DNA from: CAWJEL01 sp964647255
Lineage (GTDB): Bacteria > Chloroflexota > Anaerolineae > CG2-30-64-16
Length of the DNA: 64,000 nucleotides
Assembly (NCBI GenBank): GCA_964647255.1
Contig: CAZYGI010000017.1
Coordinates: 1 to 64,000 of the forward strand
Direction of reading: 5' to 3'
In this document: positions 1-8,742 of the stretch, piece by piece
How positions within the stretch are numbered: the first letter of the stretch is position 1
How the letters are laid out: every line of letters starts with the position of its first letter
Made by a program: the position numbers and the translations under genes
Notes under the pieces: model-generated
Told to the model about the DNA's origin: nothing
Database searches by the model: none
What the model saw: only the letters and a program-made list of their open reading frames with translations

Positions 1-1576
1 CGTCCCACGGGCTCCACAGCTTCCAGTCGGACGGCACCGAGACGTAGTCGGCGAGGATCAGGTTGGGGTTGGGTGCGCCGGCCGCGGCGCGGTTGAGGAA
101 GCCCACGCAGCCGCAGACGTTGGACACCACGCACAGCGCGCCCGCGCTCAGCGGCTCCACCTGGGCGATCCCGAACGGCTCGTAGATAGACTGGCCGAAC
201 TCCAGATCGCTGCCGGCGCGCAGATCGGCAAAGCGCATCGGCTCGGGCATCCGCATGCCGCAGCGGCCCCGCTCCCAACCGAATTGGTTGACCAGACAGA
301 TCTTGCTGGCGCTGCGGCCCCAGTGGAACGGCTCGATCTCGCCGTAGAAGAAATGGTTTTCCTCCCGCTCCAGGTCGCCGTTGTCCCCGCGGTGGCCGAC
401 CGGCCAGCCGTACTCCTGCTCCCAGCGGAAGACGTCCTCGGGACGGCGGCCGGAGGGCGCCGCGGTGCTCACCACAAAGGTTACGGCGCGTTTGCCCTGG
501 CTGGCGAGCGACCATTCCAGGTGTTCCAGCACGCGAATATCGCGCCACAGCGCCTTGCTGGTGACCATCCGGGTGACGTGCGTGAAGATGTAATCGGGCC
601 GGTAGCCGTAGAGATTTTCGGCGTATTGCAGCATCAGCTCGCGGCTCGCCAGTTTTTGTTCGGGCGTGATTTGCGCGGCCGGCACGCCGTTGTACACCAG
701 GTCAATTGGCTTGTCGCGGAACACGCCGCCGAGGAAGCGCAGCTCGTCCACCACCAGATCGCCCACCGCGAAGATGCGGTCGCACACGCCGGCGCGTTGG
801 ATCATCGCGTGCTTGTAGTACCAGGATTGGTCGCCAAAGACCGCGTCGAGGCTGTGATTCTGGCTGATGCCGAGCCGCATTGCGTTGTAGAAGCGGGTGT
901 CGTGGCCGCGGTTCTCCTCGACCAGCAGCCGTGCGGTGGCCACCTCGTGCGCCATGAAGGCCGTCTTGTAGCGCCCGGTGTCGCGCAGCAGCGCGCTGAA
1001 GACCACCGGCAGACCGAGCCACTCGTGCGCGATAATGATGCGCTGCGCGTCGGGCGCCAGGTCGCGGGTCACGGCCTCCACGGCCGCGAAGAGCGGCTCA
1101 CCGGCGTTCAGGAAGAAGCTGAACTCCCAGTTGCTCTGATGCTGCGTGCAGGGGAGGCCCCACCGTTGCCACAGGTAGAACTTGTAGCTATTGATCGTCT
1201 CCCCGGCGATCGCGCCCGCATCCACCAGGATGACTTCGTGCTCGTAGCGGCCGAACCCGCGCACGCCGTAGAGGAAGTGGACGTTCATGCGCTGCTCGAT
1301 CTCTCCCAGCGCCGTGGCGACGTCCCTGGGCGCGTCGTTCCATTCCAGCCCCGGGATCGTCGAGTAGATGGTGCGAAGACGGTTGCCGGGCGAGACCAGG
1401 CGCTCCTTTTCGAGATCGTTGAACGTATTGAGCGGGCCGACCAGGATGGAGCGGCTCACGTGTTCGTTGTAACTGGGCGAGCCCAGCAGGCCGTCGAGCA
1501 CCGCGCCGATGCCGCCGAGCTTAACGCCGGCTTCTTGGGTGGCATGGACGACCAGAGGAATGCGTTGTTGAGACAT
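1..1576 (-). CDS. GT-B glycosyltransferase, glycogen-synthase-like (partial, 3' end outside window)
   Basis: Reading leftwards from an ATG at 1574-1576 (GGAG about 6 nt upstream) the frame stays open to base 1, giving 525 codons with no stop, so the C-terminus is missing. The protein begins MSQQRIPLVVHATQEAG and then KLGGIGAVLDGLL, like the K-x-GG-L-G loop of glycogen/starch synthases. Further on are an HEWLG segment, DLVYNGVP, a SRM/K-like stretch (THVTRMVTSKALW) and EPFGIAQVEPL, which matches the E-x7-E motif of retaining GT-B enzymes. It probably transfers glucosyl units from a nucleotide sugar in the cytoplasm. The exact acceptor cannot be read from the sequence. It is transcribed divergently from the ugp-like cluster. 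Confidence 0.75.
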   Translation of the reverse strand, partial: MSQQRIPLVVHATQEAGVKLGGIGAVLDGLLGSPSYNEHVSRSILVGPLNTFNDLEKERLVSPGNRLRTIYSTIPGLEWNDAPRDVATALGEIEQRMNVHFLYGVRGFGRYEHEVILVDAGAIAGETINSYKFYLWQRWGLPCTQHQSNWEFSFFLNAGEPLFAAVEAVTRDLAPDAQRIIIAHEWLGLPVVFSALLRDTGRYKTAFMAHEVATARLLVEENRGHDTRFYNAMRLGISQNHSLDAVFGDQSWYYKHAMIQRAGVCDRIFAVGDLVVDELRFLGGVFRDKPIDLVYNGVPAAQITPEQKLASRELMLQYAENLYGYRPDYIFTHVTRMVTSKALWRDIRVLEHLEWSLASQGKRAVTFVVSTAAPSGRRPEDVFRWEQEYGWPVGHRGDNGDLEREENHFFYGEIEPFHWGRSASKICLVNQFGWERGRCGMRMPEPMRFADLRAGSDLEFGQSIYEPFGIAQVEPLSAGALCVVSNVCGCVGFLNRAAAGAPNPNLILADYVSVPSDWKLWSPWD

Positions 1577-1617
1577 AAAAACTCCAGAGCTGGACCAGAT
1601 GCTGTCTCACTGAAGGT

Positions 1618-1630
1618 GGTGAGACTCACC
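1618..1630. promoter_or_regulatory. 13-bp perfect palindrome, possible operator
   Basis: GGTGAG-A-CTCACC is a perfect inverted repeat lying between the predicted start of transcription and the ATG of the leftward glycosyltransferase. Its position would suit a repressor site or a small leader hairpin. No regulator gene for it is seen nearby. Confidence 0.3.
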
Positions 1631-1650
1631 CGCGCAAGGCACGCCACGGC

Positions 1651-1679
1651 ATGATACCATGCGTCGCCGGTGCGGGCAA
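1651..1679 (-). promoter_or_regulatory. Sigma70-type promoter for the glycosyltransferase
   Basis: On the minus strand TTGCCC (1674-1679) and TATCAT (1651-1656) are separated by 17 bp. The predicted start lies about 65-70 nt upstream of the ATG at 1576. Confidence 0.5.
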
Positions 1680-1715
1680 TTAACTCCCCTGGAGGGAAAA
1701 CCGCCTCTTCAGGCG

Positions 1716-1744
1716 TTGACGAAAATGGAATAGGCTGCTATACT
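1716..1744 (+). promoter_or_regulatory. Sigma70-type promoter for the ugp-like operon
   Basis: TTGACG (1716-1721) and TATACT (1739-1744) are 17 bp apart. Transcription would begin near 1751, leaving a leader of about 70 nt before the permease gene at 1822. The -10 hexamer TATACT recurs at 7386 and 12897. Confidence 0.65.
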
Positions 1745-1821
1745 CCCGTTCGCAGGCATAGGGTTCTTTTCATCCATATTCTGCCGACGAAGAAACGCCA
1801 TTGTCGAAAGGTTGAGGATCA

Positions 1822-2781
1822 ATGACTGATCATCACTCCAGCTTCGCTCCGGCAAGCAAGTCCTCGTTTGCACCTCGTTCGCCGTTGGGTTTATCCGGTC
1901 CGCAGCGGCGCAACATCAAGCGTTTTTTTGAAGCGCTTCTGTATTTATCCCCTGCGCTCATCATCTTCGCCATCTTCGTTTTTGTTCCGCTTGTTCGCTC
2001 CATCGAGCTCAGCACTTACCTGACCGATCCCATCGGCAGACCTGCGAAGTTTGTCGGGATCCTCCAGTATCAACGGCTGTTCCAGACGCCGATCTTCCTC
2101 AACAGCCTCAAGCGTTCCGTGCAGTTCGTGCTCTATACGGTGCCGATCACTCTGGTCCTGTCCATGTGCCTGGCGCTGCTAGGGAATCTGCGGCTCAAGC
2201 GCATTGACATCTTTCGCATGATCTTCTCTTGCACGATCGCCGTATCCGCCGCCACCGCCTCGTTGATCTTCACTTATCTCTATCATCCGGCGTTGGGTGT
2301 GCTTAACTATCTTCTCAGCCTGGTGGGCATCCCCGCCGTGCCGTGGCTGATCAGCGCGAACACCGCGCTGCTCGCGGTTTCGCTGACGACGGTGTGGCTG
2401 CAGCTCGGGCTGAACACGGTAATCATGCTGGCCGGCATGCAGGGAATCTCCGATGAGCTGTACGAGAGCGCGATGATTGACGGCGCAAACGGCTGGCACA
2501 AGTTCCGCAGCATCACGATCCCGCTCCTTTCGCCGACCCTGTTCTTTCTGCTCATCATTGATGTGCTGGCTGCGTTCCAAACCTTCACTCAGATCCATGT
2601 GATGACCAGCGGCGGTCCGATGGACTCCACCAACGTGCTGGTCTTCTCGATCTACCGCGAATTCTATTTCAACGGCAAATATGGGTTTGCCGCCGCGCTT
2701 TCCATCATGCTCTTCGTCATCATTTTGATCCTGACCATCATCCAGTTCGGGGTCGTGGAGAAAAGGGTGCATTACGAATGA
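1822..2781 (+). CDS. ugpA: ABC transporter permease, UgpA/MalF type
   Basis: A 319-residue inner-membrane protein of the CUT1 carbohydrate importer family. A charged N-terminal tail of about 35 residues is followed by six predicted membrane helices. The EAA loop that docks the ATPase is seen as ELYESAMIDGANGWHKFRSI near residue 213, followed by TIPLLSPTLFF. Its stop overlaps the next permease start by 4 bp (ATGA), so translation is coupled. The neighbouring UgpB-like binding protein and phosphodiesterase point to glycerol-3-phosphate or glycerophosphodiester import rather than sugars. That substrate is inferred from context; the permease itself could equally serve a sugar importer. Confidence 0.85.
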   Translation: MTDHHSSFAPASKSSFAPRSPLGLSGPQRRNIKRFFEALLYLSPALIIFAIFVFVPLVRSIELSTYLTDPIGRPAKFVGILQYQRLFQTPIFLNSLKRSVQFVLYTVPITLVLSMCLALLGNLRLKRIDIFRMIFSCTIAVSAATASLIFTYLYHPALGVLNYLLSLVGIPAVPWLISANTALLAVSLTTVWLQLGLNTVIMLAGMQGISDELYESAMIDGANGWHKFRSITIPLLSPTLFFLLIIDVLAAFQTFTQIHVMTSGGPMDSTNVLVFSIYREFYFNGKYGFAAALSIMLFVIILILTIIQFGVVEKRVHYE

Positions 2782-3617
2782 AGCTCAGCTATCGTGCCCG
2801 CCGTCGCCTGTCCGGGTTCCTGCTTTATGTGCTGTTAACCGTTGTCGCCATCATTGTCCTTTACCCGCTGTGGTCAGCGTTCACCATCAGCATGCTGAAC
2901 GATACGGAGGTCGCATCCTATCCGCCGCGCCTGGCGCCTTCGAGCCTGCACCTGACCAACTTCAGCCGCGCGATGGAGCAGGCGCCGTTGCTGCGCTATC
3001 TGTTCAACAGCATCACCCAGTCCACCATTGTCATGATCGGCCAGCTCGTGACCGCCAGCCTGGCCGCCTTTGCCTTCGCCTTCATTGATTTCAAGGGGCG
3101 GAACTTCCTCTTTCTTGTTTTTCTCTCCACCATGATGATCCCTTGGGAGGCGACGATCATCCCGAACTACCTGACGATCCGCACGCTGGGCTGGACTGAC
3201 ACTTTCCAGGGCCTGAGCGTGCCGTTCCTGGCGACCGCGTTCGGGACGTTCCTGCTGCGCCAGTTTTTCCTGACCATCCCGAAGGAGCTGCGCGATGCCG
3301 CGACGATTGACGGCTGCGGCAGTCTGCGCTTTCTGGTTACCATCGTTTTGCCGCTTGCACGGCCGGCCTTGGGGACGCTGGCGGTCTACAGCTTCCTGCA
3401 AACCTACAACCAATATCTCTGGCCGCTGCTGATCACCAACAACCAGGATATGCGCACGGTGCAAATTGGGCTTGCGCTGCTGCAAGACGAAGAGCGTTTC
3501 ATGTTCAACATCGTGATGGCCGGTGTGGTGGTCGTTCTGCTGCCCACGTTCACGCTGTTCATCGCCGGAAACCGGCAACTGATCCGTGGTCTCACGGCCG
3601 GCGCGGTCAAGGGTTGA
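2778..3617 (+). CDS. ugpE: ABC transporter permease, UgpE/MalG type
   Basis: A 279-residue partner permease with six predicted helices and an EAA loop (ELRDAATIDGCGSLRFLVTI) about two-thirds along, where MalG/UgpE proteins carry it. The start ATG overlaps the stop of the upstream permease. It would form the heterodimeric channel with that protein. No nucleotide-binding subunit is encoded in this cluster, so the pair probably uses a shared MsmX/UgpC-type ATPase encoded elsewhere. The C-terminal end (IRGLTAGAVKG) is typical of this subfamily. Confidence 0.85.
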   Translation: MKLSYRARRRLSGFLLYVLLTVVAIIVLYPLWSAFTISMLNDTEVASYPPRLAPSSLHLTNFSRAMEQAPLLRYLFNSITQSTIVMIGQLVTASLAAFAFAFIDFKGRNFLFLVFLSTMMIPWEATIIPNYLTIRTLGWTDTFQGLSVPFLATAFGTFLLRQFFLTIPKELRDAATIDGCGSLRFLVTIVLPLARPALGTLAVYSFLQTYNQYLWPLLITNNQDMRTVQIGLALLQDEERFMFNIVMAGVVVVLLPTFTLFIAGNRQLIRGLTAGAVKG

Positions 3618-3663
3618 TCGCCGTCGAGCCGGATGAGCGATATTTTCAGACAAGGAGAGGAAG

Positions 3664-5139
3664 ATGAAGCGGTCCTTCTGGTCCCTGCTCAGCGTGCTTG
3701 TCATGTTGAGCCTCGTCCTGTCGGCGTGTGCGCAGCCAGCGGCGGCGCCGCAGCCCACACAGGCTCCCGCCGCGGCGCCGACTGCCGCACCTGCCGCCGC
3801 CACCGCCGCGCCGGCTGCAGCGGCGCCCACCAACACGCCGCTCCCCACGCCCACCGGCGCGCCGATCCCCACGGGCGCAACGCAGATCGCGTTCTGGCAC
3901 AGCATGGGCGGTGACATCGGCGGCAAGGCGATCCCGAAGCTGGCGACCGATTTCAATCTGTCGCAGCAGAAGTGCTACGTGACGCCGACCTACCAGGGCA
4001 GCTACGACGATTCGCTGAACAAGCTGAAGGCCGGTTTGCAGTCCAAGGATATCCCGGCCGTCGTGCAGCTCTTTGATATCGGCACACGGCTGATGATTGA
4101 CTTGAAGGTCGCCACGCCGGTGCAGGACTTCATTGACAAGGAGAAGTACGACATCTCCGACCTTGAGCCCAACGTGCTGGCGTACTACAGCGTGGACGGC
4201 AAGCTCTGGTCCATGCCGTTCAACACGTCGAACCCGATGCTCTACTACAACAAGGACATGTTCAAAGCTGCCGGCCTGGATCCGGAGAAGCCGCCGCGCA
4301 CCTGGGCGGAGTTTGAGGATGCGGCGCGCAAGTTGACCGTGAAGGATGCCTCCGGGAAGGTGACGAGGCCGGGTGCGACCTTTGCGATCTACGGCTGGTT
4401 CTTCGAGCAGTTCAGCGCGGTTTCGGGCGCTTACTATGCTGACAACGAGAACGGCCGCGCGGCGCCCGCTACCAAGGCGGTCTTCAACGGCCCCGAAGGC
4501 GTCGCCGTCTTGCAGTGGTGGAAGAAGATGGCGGACGAGGGCATCATGGGCAACCTGGGGCGCAAGACCGTTGACACCCGCAACGCGTTCATGGCGCAGC
4601 AGACGGCGATGATCATTGAGTCCACCGCGACCCTGCGCGGCATGATTGACAGCTCGCAGGGCAAGTTCGAGATCGGCACCGGCTTCCTGCCGCGGCCGAA
4701 CGAGGAGGCCTATAGCAAGGCGGGCACCATCATCGGCGGCGCATCCGTCTGGATCTTGAACGGCCGCCCCGAGGCCGAGCAGCAGTGCGCGTGGGAGTTC
4801 GTCAAGTACGTTTCCGCGCCGCCGCAGCAGGCCTACTGGCACACCATGTCCGGCTACTACCCGATCCGCAAGGCCGCCTACGATGAGCCGCTGGACAAGG
4901 AGTGGCGCGCTAAGTATCCGCCGTTCCAGACCGCCATTGATCAACTGCACATCGCGCCGAATAACCGCTTCACCCAGGGCGGCCTGATCGGCGTGTTCCC
5001 CACCGCCCGCCAGACCATTGAGGGTGCGATCGAGGAAGTGCTGGCCGGCAAAGCCACGCCACAGGAGGCGCTGGACAAAGCCGCTGCGACCGTGACCGCC
5101 GCCATCGAGGAGTATAACATCACGATGGGGATCAAGTAG
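3664..5139 (+). CDS. ugpB: UgpB-like substrate-binding lipoprotein
   Basis: A 491-residue extracellular solute-binding protein. The signal peptide ends in a lipobox (LVLSAC, lipidated Cys22) and a long Pro/Ala/Thr-rich tether precedes the binding domain at about residue 75. The stretch SMPFNTSNPMLYYNKD followed by AAGLDPEKPPRTW closely resembles the signature of glycerol-3-phosphate-binding UgpB. AAGGAGAGG lies just upstream of the ATG. It follows two permease genes and precedes a glycerophosphodiesterase gene, supporting a role in capturing glycerophosphodiesters or glycerol-3-phosphate outside the membrane. A maltose-type substrate cannot be fully excluded. Confidence 0.85.
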   Translation: MKRSFWSLLSVLVMLSLVLSACAQPAAAPQPTQAPAAAPTAAPAAATAAPAAAAPTNTPLPTPTGAPIPTGATQIAFWHSMGGDIGGKAIPKLATDFNLSQQKCYVTPTYQGSYDDSLNKLKAGLQSKDIPAVVQLFDIGTRLMIDLKVATPVQDFIDKEKYDISDLEPNVLAYYSVDGKLWSMPFNTSNPMLYYNKDMFKAAGLDPEKPPRTWAEFEDAARKLTVKDASGKVTRPGATFAIYGWFFEQFSAVSGAYYADNENGRAAPATKAVFNGPEGVAVLQWWKKMADEGIMGNLGRKTVDTRNAFMAQQTAMIIESTATLRGMIDSSQGKFEIGTGFLPRPNEEAYSKAGTIIGGASVWILNGRPEAEQQCAWEFVKYVSAPPQQAYWHTMSGYYPIRKAAYDEPLDKEWRAKYPPFQTAIDQLHIAPNNRFTQGGLIGVFPTARQTIEGAIEEVLAGKATPQEALDKAAATVTAAIEEYNITMGIK

Positions 5140-5150
5140 CGACGGGATAA

Positions 5151-5276
5151 AGGCTTCAGCCAGTTGGTCGCGCCGATGGCCCGGAAACCGGCTGAAGCCT
5201 CAAATCCGGATAGGCTTGACTTACGCGAAGACGCCAAGACGCCAGGGAGATCCTCAGCGGCTTGGCGGCTTTGCGT
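5151..5276. repeat. Two successive inverted repeats between ugpB and the phosphodiesterase gene
   Basis: The first has 15-bp arms with one mismatch (5151-5165, AGGCTTCAGCCAGTT; 5186-5200). The second has 20-bp arms with three mismatches (5223-5242, starting ACGCGAAGACGCC; 5257-5276). They fill most of the 151-bp spacer. They could act as a processing or attenuation hairpin, but they look more like dispersed palindromic repeats. Confidence 0.6.
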
Positions 5277-5290
5277 GATATGAGGAACTG

Positions 5291-6217
5291 ATGTCTGTCA
5301 CTCATGCAGTTCTCTCGCTGGTGCTTGCAGCTGTGTGCTTCCTCCCGACAGCCTGCACCCGACCTCAATCTCAAACTCAGGAGACCCAGACGCCTATGTG
5401 CGCAGGAACTTTGAACATCGCCCACCGCGGGGCGCGCTCGTTGGCCCCGGAGAATACGCTCGCCGCGGCGCGCAAGGCGCTGGAAGTCGGCGCCGATCTG
5501 TGGGAGCTGGACGTGGCCATGACCGCGGATGGCGAGCTATTTGTGGTCCATGACGACACGCTGGCGCGCACCTCAAACGTCGAGGAGCTCTTCCCAGATC
5601 GCAAGCCGTGGTCGAACTCTCTGTTCACCCTGGCGGAGATCAAGCGCCTGGACTTCGGCGCCTGGTTTGTGGAGCAGGATCCGTTCAAGCAAATCTCCGC
5701 CGGGCAGGTGTCCGCGGCCGAGCTGGCGAGCTACCGCGGGGAAAAGGCGCCGACGCTGCGGGAAGCGCTGGTCTTCACACGGGATAACCACTGGCGGGTC
5801 AATGTCGAGCTGAAGGACCTGAGCGGTACGCCGGGGGATGCTAGCGTCGTCGAGAAAGCGGTGGCCATGATTGACGAGCTGGGCATGGCCGATCGCGTGC
5901 TGATCTCATCGTTCAACCACGCGTATCTCGAACGGGTCAAGGCCGTGAATCCGACCATTGCCACCGGCGCACTGGTGGAGGAAGCCGACCCAGACCCGGC
6001 GGCGCTGCTGCGCCGGCTGGGCGCCCAGGCGTACAACCCCAAGGTAGGCCAGGTGCGCCCTGACACGGTCGGCGCGCTCCGCCAGCAGGGGTTCGATGTG
6101 TATATCTGGACGGTCAACGACGCGAAGACGATGCAGACGCTGATTGCTGCGTGCGCCAGCGGAATCTTCACCGACTTTCCGCAGCGCCTCAAGCCGCTGT
6201 TGCCAGCCGCACAATAA
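5291..6217 (+). CDS. ugpQ: Glycerophosphodiester phosphodiesterase, secreted lipoprotein
   Basis: A 308-residue GDPD-family enzyme that hydrolyses glycerophosphodiesters to glycerol-3-phosphate and an alcohol. The N-terminus is a signal peptide with a likely lipobox (FLPTAC, Cys22), so unlike cytoplasmic E. coli UgpQ it should act outside the membrane. The catalytic signature is intact: HRGARSLAPENT (His45, Arg46, Glu54), WELDV (Glu72, Asp74) and HDDTLARTS (His87). The C-terminal YIWTVND motif is also typical. Its product is the presumed cargo of the importer just upstream, so the two form a coherent scavenging unit. The symbol is by function; expression from the same transcript is likely but interrupted by repeats. 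Confidence 0.85.
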   Translation: MSVTHAVLSLVLAAVCFLPTACTRPQSQTQETQTPMCAGTLNIAHRGARSLAPENTLAAARKALEVGADLWELDVAMTADGELFVVHDDTLARTSNVEELFPDRKPWSNSLFTLAEIKRLDFGAWFVEQDPFKQISAGQVSAAELASYRGEKAPTLREALVFTRDNHWRVNVELKDLSGTPGDASVVEKAVAMIDELGMADRVLISSFNHAYLERVKAVNPTIATGALVEEADPDPAALLRRLGAQAYNPKVGQVRPDTVGALRQQGFDVYIWTVNDAKTMQTLIAACASGIFTDFPQRLKPLLPAAQ

Positions 6218-6297
6218 GGGCCGGCAATGGAGACCGCTCCGCCCCTTCGACGCCGCTCCGGTTCGCTGAGGGTGCTCCGCTTGGGCGTCGTGGTGTG

Positions 6298-7194
6298 TTA
6301 CACTATCGCCGCTGTCACCGCCGCCAGCAGCACGATCAACAGATAGATGTTCGAGGTGTGGAACAGCCGCCACGCGCGTCGTTTGCTTGGCTCAATGATC
6401 AGTCGGGCGCCTTGCCACAGCAGGATCGCCGTGGCGAGGCCGGCGGGCGCCGCATAGGGCCAGCCCATGCCCGGCGCCAGGCTGATCGCCAGGCCGGAGA
6501 GCGTCGCGCCCGCGCCGTGCACGAAGGCCCAGATCGCGGCCCGCCGGGGGGTGGTGGTCACCGGCAGCATTGGGACGTTGGCGAGCGCGTAGTCCTCCTT
6601 GTGGACAAGCGCCAGCGACCAGAAATGGATCGGCGTCCAGAAAAAGAGCATTATTGCCAGCGCGATCGGCGCCAAATCAAGCCGTGACCCCGTGGCGGCC
6701 GCACCCGCCAGCACAGCTGCACTCCCCGCCGCGCCGCCGATCACGATGTTCAGGGGCGTGCGCGGTTTCAGCCACAGGGTATAGATCACGATGTAGATGA
6801 AGGCGCCCGCCGCCAGCCAGAAGGCGAGCGCTGGGTGGGCGGGCGCAACCGCCGCGATCGGCGCCACGATCATTGCCGTTGCCACGAACGGCACCCAGAA
6901 AGGCCGGGGGAACGCGCCGTTGACCAGCGGGCGCCGGTCGCGCGTCCGGGCCATCAGGGCGTCCGCTTGCTGCTCAAGGTATTGATTCCAGGCTGAGCTG
7001 CCCATTGCGGTCAGCGCGCCGGTGACAAGGACCAGGCTGAGCGGCCCAGCACCCGGCCAGCCGCGGGCCGAGATGAAGAGGCCGCCGAGCGCCGACAGCA
7101 GCAGAAGCGAGACGATGCGCACTTTAAACAAGACCAACAGGTCGGAGAGCAAGTTGAACCTCCTGGCCTCCGCTTTCTTCGCCTGTCCCTGCAT
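6298..7194 (-). CDS. ctaB: Protoheme IX farnesyltransferase (heme O synthase)
   Basis: A 298-residue UbiA-superfamily membrane prenyltransferase with about nine helices. It farnesylates protoheme IX to heme O for heme-copper oxidases. The first prenyl-diphosphate motif reads NQYLEQQADALMARTRDRRP (Asn70, Asp78, MxRT) and a second conserved block is YTLWLKPRTPLNIVIGG, which separates CtaB from UbiA. No oxidase genes or ctaA lie beside it, so it stands alone here, convergent with the phosphodiesterase gene. Its presence implies aerobic respiration with heme A or O. Confidence 0.9.
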   Translation of the reverse strand: MQGQAKKAEARRFNLLSDLLVLFKVRIVSLLLLSALGGLFISARGWPGAGPLSLVLVTGALTAMGSSAWNQYLEQQADALMARTRDRRPLVNGAFPRPFWVPFVATAMIVAPIAAVAPAHPALAFWLAAGAFIYIVIYTLWLKPRTPLNIVIGGAAGSAAVLAGAAATGSRLDLAPIALAIMLFFWTPIHFWSLALVHKEDYALANVPMLPVTTTPRRAAIWAFVHGAGATLSGLAISLAPGMGWPYAAPAGLATAILLWQGARLIIEPSKRRAWRLFHTSNIYLLIVLLAAVTAAIV

Positions 7195-7330
7195 AGTTCC
7201 TCCGCCCAGAAGTTGGTTTGGCCCCGTAGTGTAGAGTCAGCTTCCGCTGTTTGTCTGCAAGCAAGCTCGCAAAGCATAACATGGGGCGACATCCGGTGGC
7301 AAAGATGGCAGGCCCGACCAAAATTCGGGC

Positions 7331-7391
7331 GCCGGCTTCAAGCCGGCGGTTCGATTGTGTGCTTGACAGGTGTTCGTCAAGCAGCTATACT
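7331..7391 (+). promoter_or_regulatory. Consensus sigma70-type promoter (7363-7391) preceded by a small hairpin
   Basis: TTGACA (7363-7368) and TATACT (7386-7391) are separated by exactly 17 bp. Immediately upstream, GCCGGC-TTCAA-GCCGGC (7331-7347) is a 6-bp inverted repeat. The predicted transcript starts near 7398 and feeds the glycosidase and ABC importer genes. Nothing else is seen in the 253-bp spacer 7195-7447. Confidence 0.7.
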
Positions 7392-7447
7392 CCGGGCGTT
7401 GGTTCTTCGCCCCTCGCGTATCTCTCTGAGTGTCTGGGGGAATCCAG

Positions 7448-8716
7448 ATGTCATCTCGGGAACAGTTGATCGAAGAGGCGTACAGCCGTGCGCTCGATAT
7501 CCTGCACCGCTGCGTCACGCCGCATGGGTTTCGCGCTTCAGGCGTCGTGCCAGGCTATCCGCAAATCTGGGCGCGCGACAGCGTCATCACCAGTCTGGGC
7601 GCGGCGCTGACCGGCGATTCAGTTCTTCTGGCCGCGTGTCGCGCATCGTTGGATACGCTCGGCGCGCACCAGTCGAGCCTCGGTCTGATCCCCCTGAATG
7701 TCCTGCCTGAAACCGGCGAAGTCTCCACCGAAAACGCCGGCGCGGTGGATGCAAACCTGTGGTTTGTCCTGGGACTCTACAGCTACTACTTGCGGACCGG
7801 CGATCTGGCCTATCTGCAGTCCAATTGGCCGCGCATCGAGCGCGCTGTCCTCTGGCTGCGCTATCAGGACATGAACGAGTGCGGGCTGTTGGAGGTCCCC
7901 GAGGCCGGCGATTGGATGGACCTGATGGCGGTGCGCTACAATGTGTTGTACGACAATGTGTTGTACGGCGCGGCGTTGCGCGCGGCGGCCGCGATGGCGG
8001 AGGCGTGCGGCCAGGATATCGGCCATTACCCCTGCATGGCGGCCGATGTGTTTGAGCGCCTGAACCTACTGCTGTGGGTGGATCGGTGTTGGGTGCCGGC
8101 TCACTTCGCCGAGCATCTTGAGCGGCTCAAGGCGATGCGGCTGGAGTGGTATATGCTGTACCACAACGTGGGCACGATTTCCAGCCGGCCGTTCTACCTA
8201 CCTTACGTCGCTTTCCGCGAATACGGCGACCATTGCGATACGCTTGGCAACCTGCTGGCGGTGTTGTGCGGCCTCGCCGACGAACATCGCGCCGATCAAA
8301 TCTTGCGCTATCTGTACCAAGTCGGGGTCGGGCAGCCGCAGCCGTCGAAGGCGATTTATCCGCCGATCTACCCCGGCAACTCGGAGTGGCGCGAGTATTA
8401 CCGGAGCCGCAACCTGAACCTCCCGCACCAGTATCACAACGGCGGCATCTGGCCGTTCATCGGCGGGTTCCACGTGGCTGCGCTGGTCAAGGTCGGCTGG
8501 CAGCAGGAGGCGCACAATCTCCTGGGCGACCTGGCCGAGGCGAACCGCGCCGGGGCGCGGGAGGAGTGGGAGTTCAACGAGTGGTTGCACGGCGAAACCG
8601 GCCATCCGATGGGCTATCCGTTCCAGGCCTGGTCGGCCGGCATGTACGTCTATGCCTATCACGCTGTCAAGACCGGCACGACGCCACTGTTTGATGCGTT
8701 GTGTCGGTTGACATAA
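7448..8716 (+). CDS. GH100/GH63-like (alpha/alpha)6 glycoside hydrolase, putative invertase or amylo-alpha-1,6-glucosidase
   Basis: I chose the ATG at 7448, preceded by GGGGGA at a good distance; a GTG at 7430 is in frame but has no ribosome site. The 422-residue protein has no signal peptide, so it acts in the cytoplasm. Blocks YPQIWARDS (38-45), AVDANLWFV, GDWMD (154-158), NGGIWPFIGG and EFNEWLHGETG followed by QAWSAGMY resemble alkaline/neutral invertases. Asp155 or Asp158 and Glu375 or Glu378 are the likely acid/base pair. It lies directly upstream of a sugar-type ABC importer, so it probably splits the imported oligosaccharide, such as sucrose. The precise substrate is uncertain. Confidence 0.7.
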   Translation: MSSREQLIEEAYSRALDILHRCVTPHGFRASGVVPGYPQIWARDSVITSLGAALTGDSVLLAACRASLDTLGAHQSSLGLIPLNVLPETGEVSTENAGAVDANLWFVLGLYSYYLRTGDLAYLQSNWPRIERAVLWLRYQDMNECGLLEVPEAGDWMDLMAVRYNVLYDNVLYGAALRAAAAMAEACGQDIGHYPCMAADVFERLNLLLWVDRCWVPAHFAEHLERLKAMRLEWYMLYHNVGTISSRPFYLPYVAFREYGDHCDTLGNLLAVLCGLADEHRADQILRYLYQVGVGQPQPSKAIYPPIYPGNSEWREYYRSRNLNLPHQYHNGGIWPFIGGFHVAALVKVGWQQEAHNLLGDLAEANRAGAREEWEFNEWLHGETGHPMGYPFQAWSAGMYVYAYHAVKTGTTPLFDALCRLT

Positions 8717-8742
8717 ATTTCTTGTCTCTCAAGGAGGAAAGC

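Noticed and set aside
284..1654. Long open frame on the plus strand opposite the glycosyltransferase
   Set aside because: It is the antisense shadow of a clearly conserved minus-strand glycosyltransferase; its translation is Arg/Ala-rich and resembles nothing.
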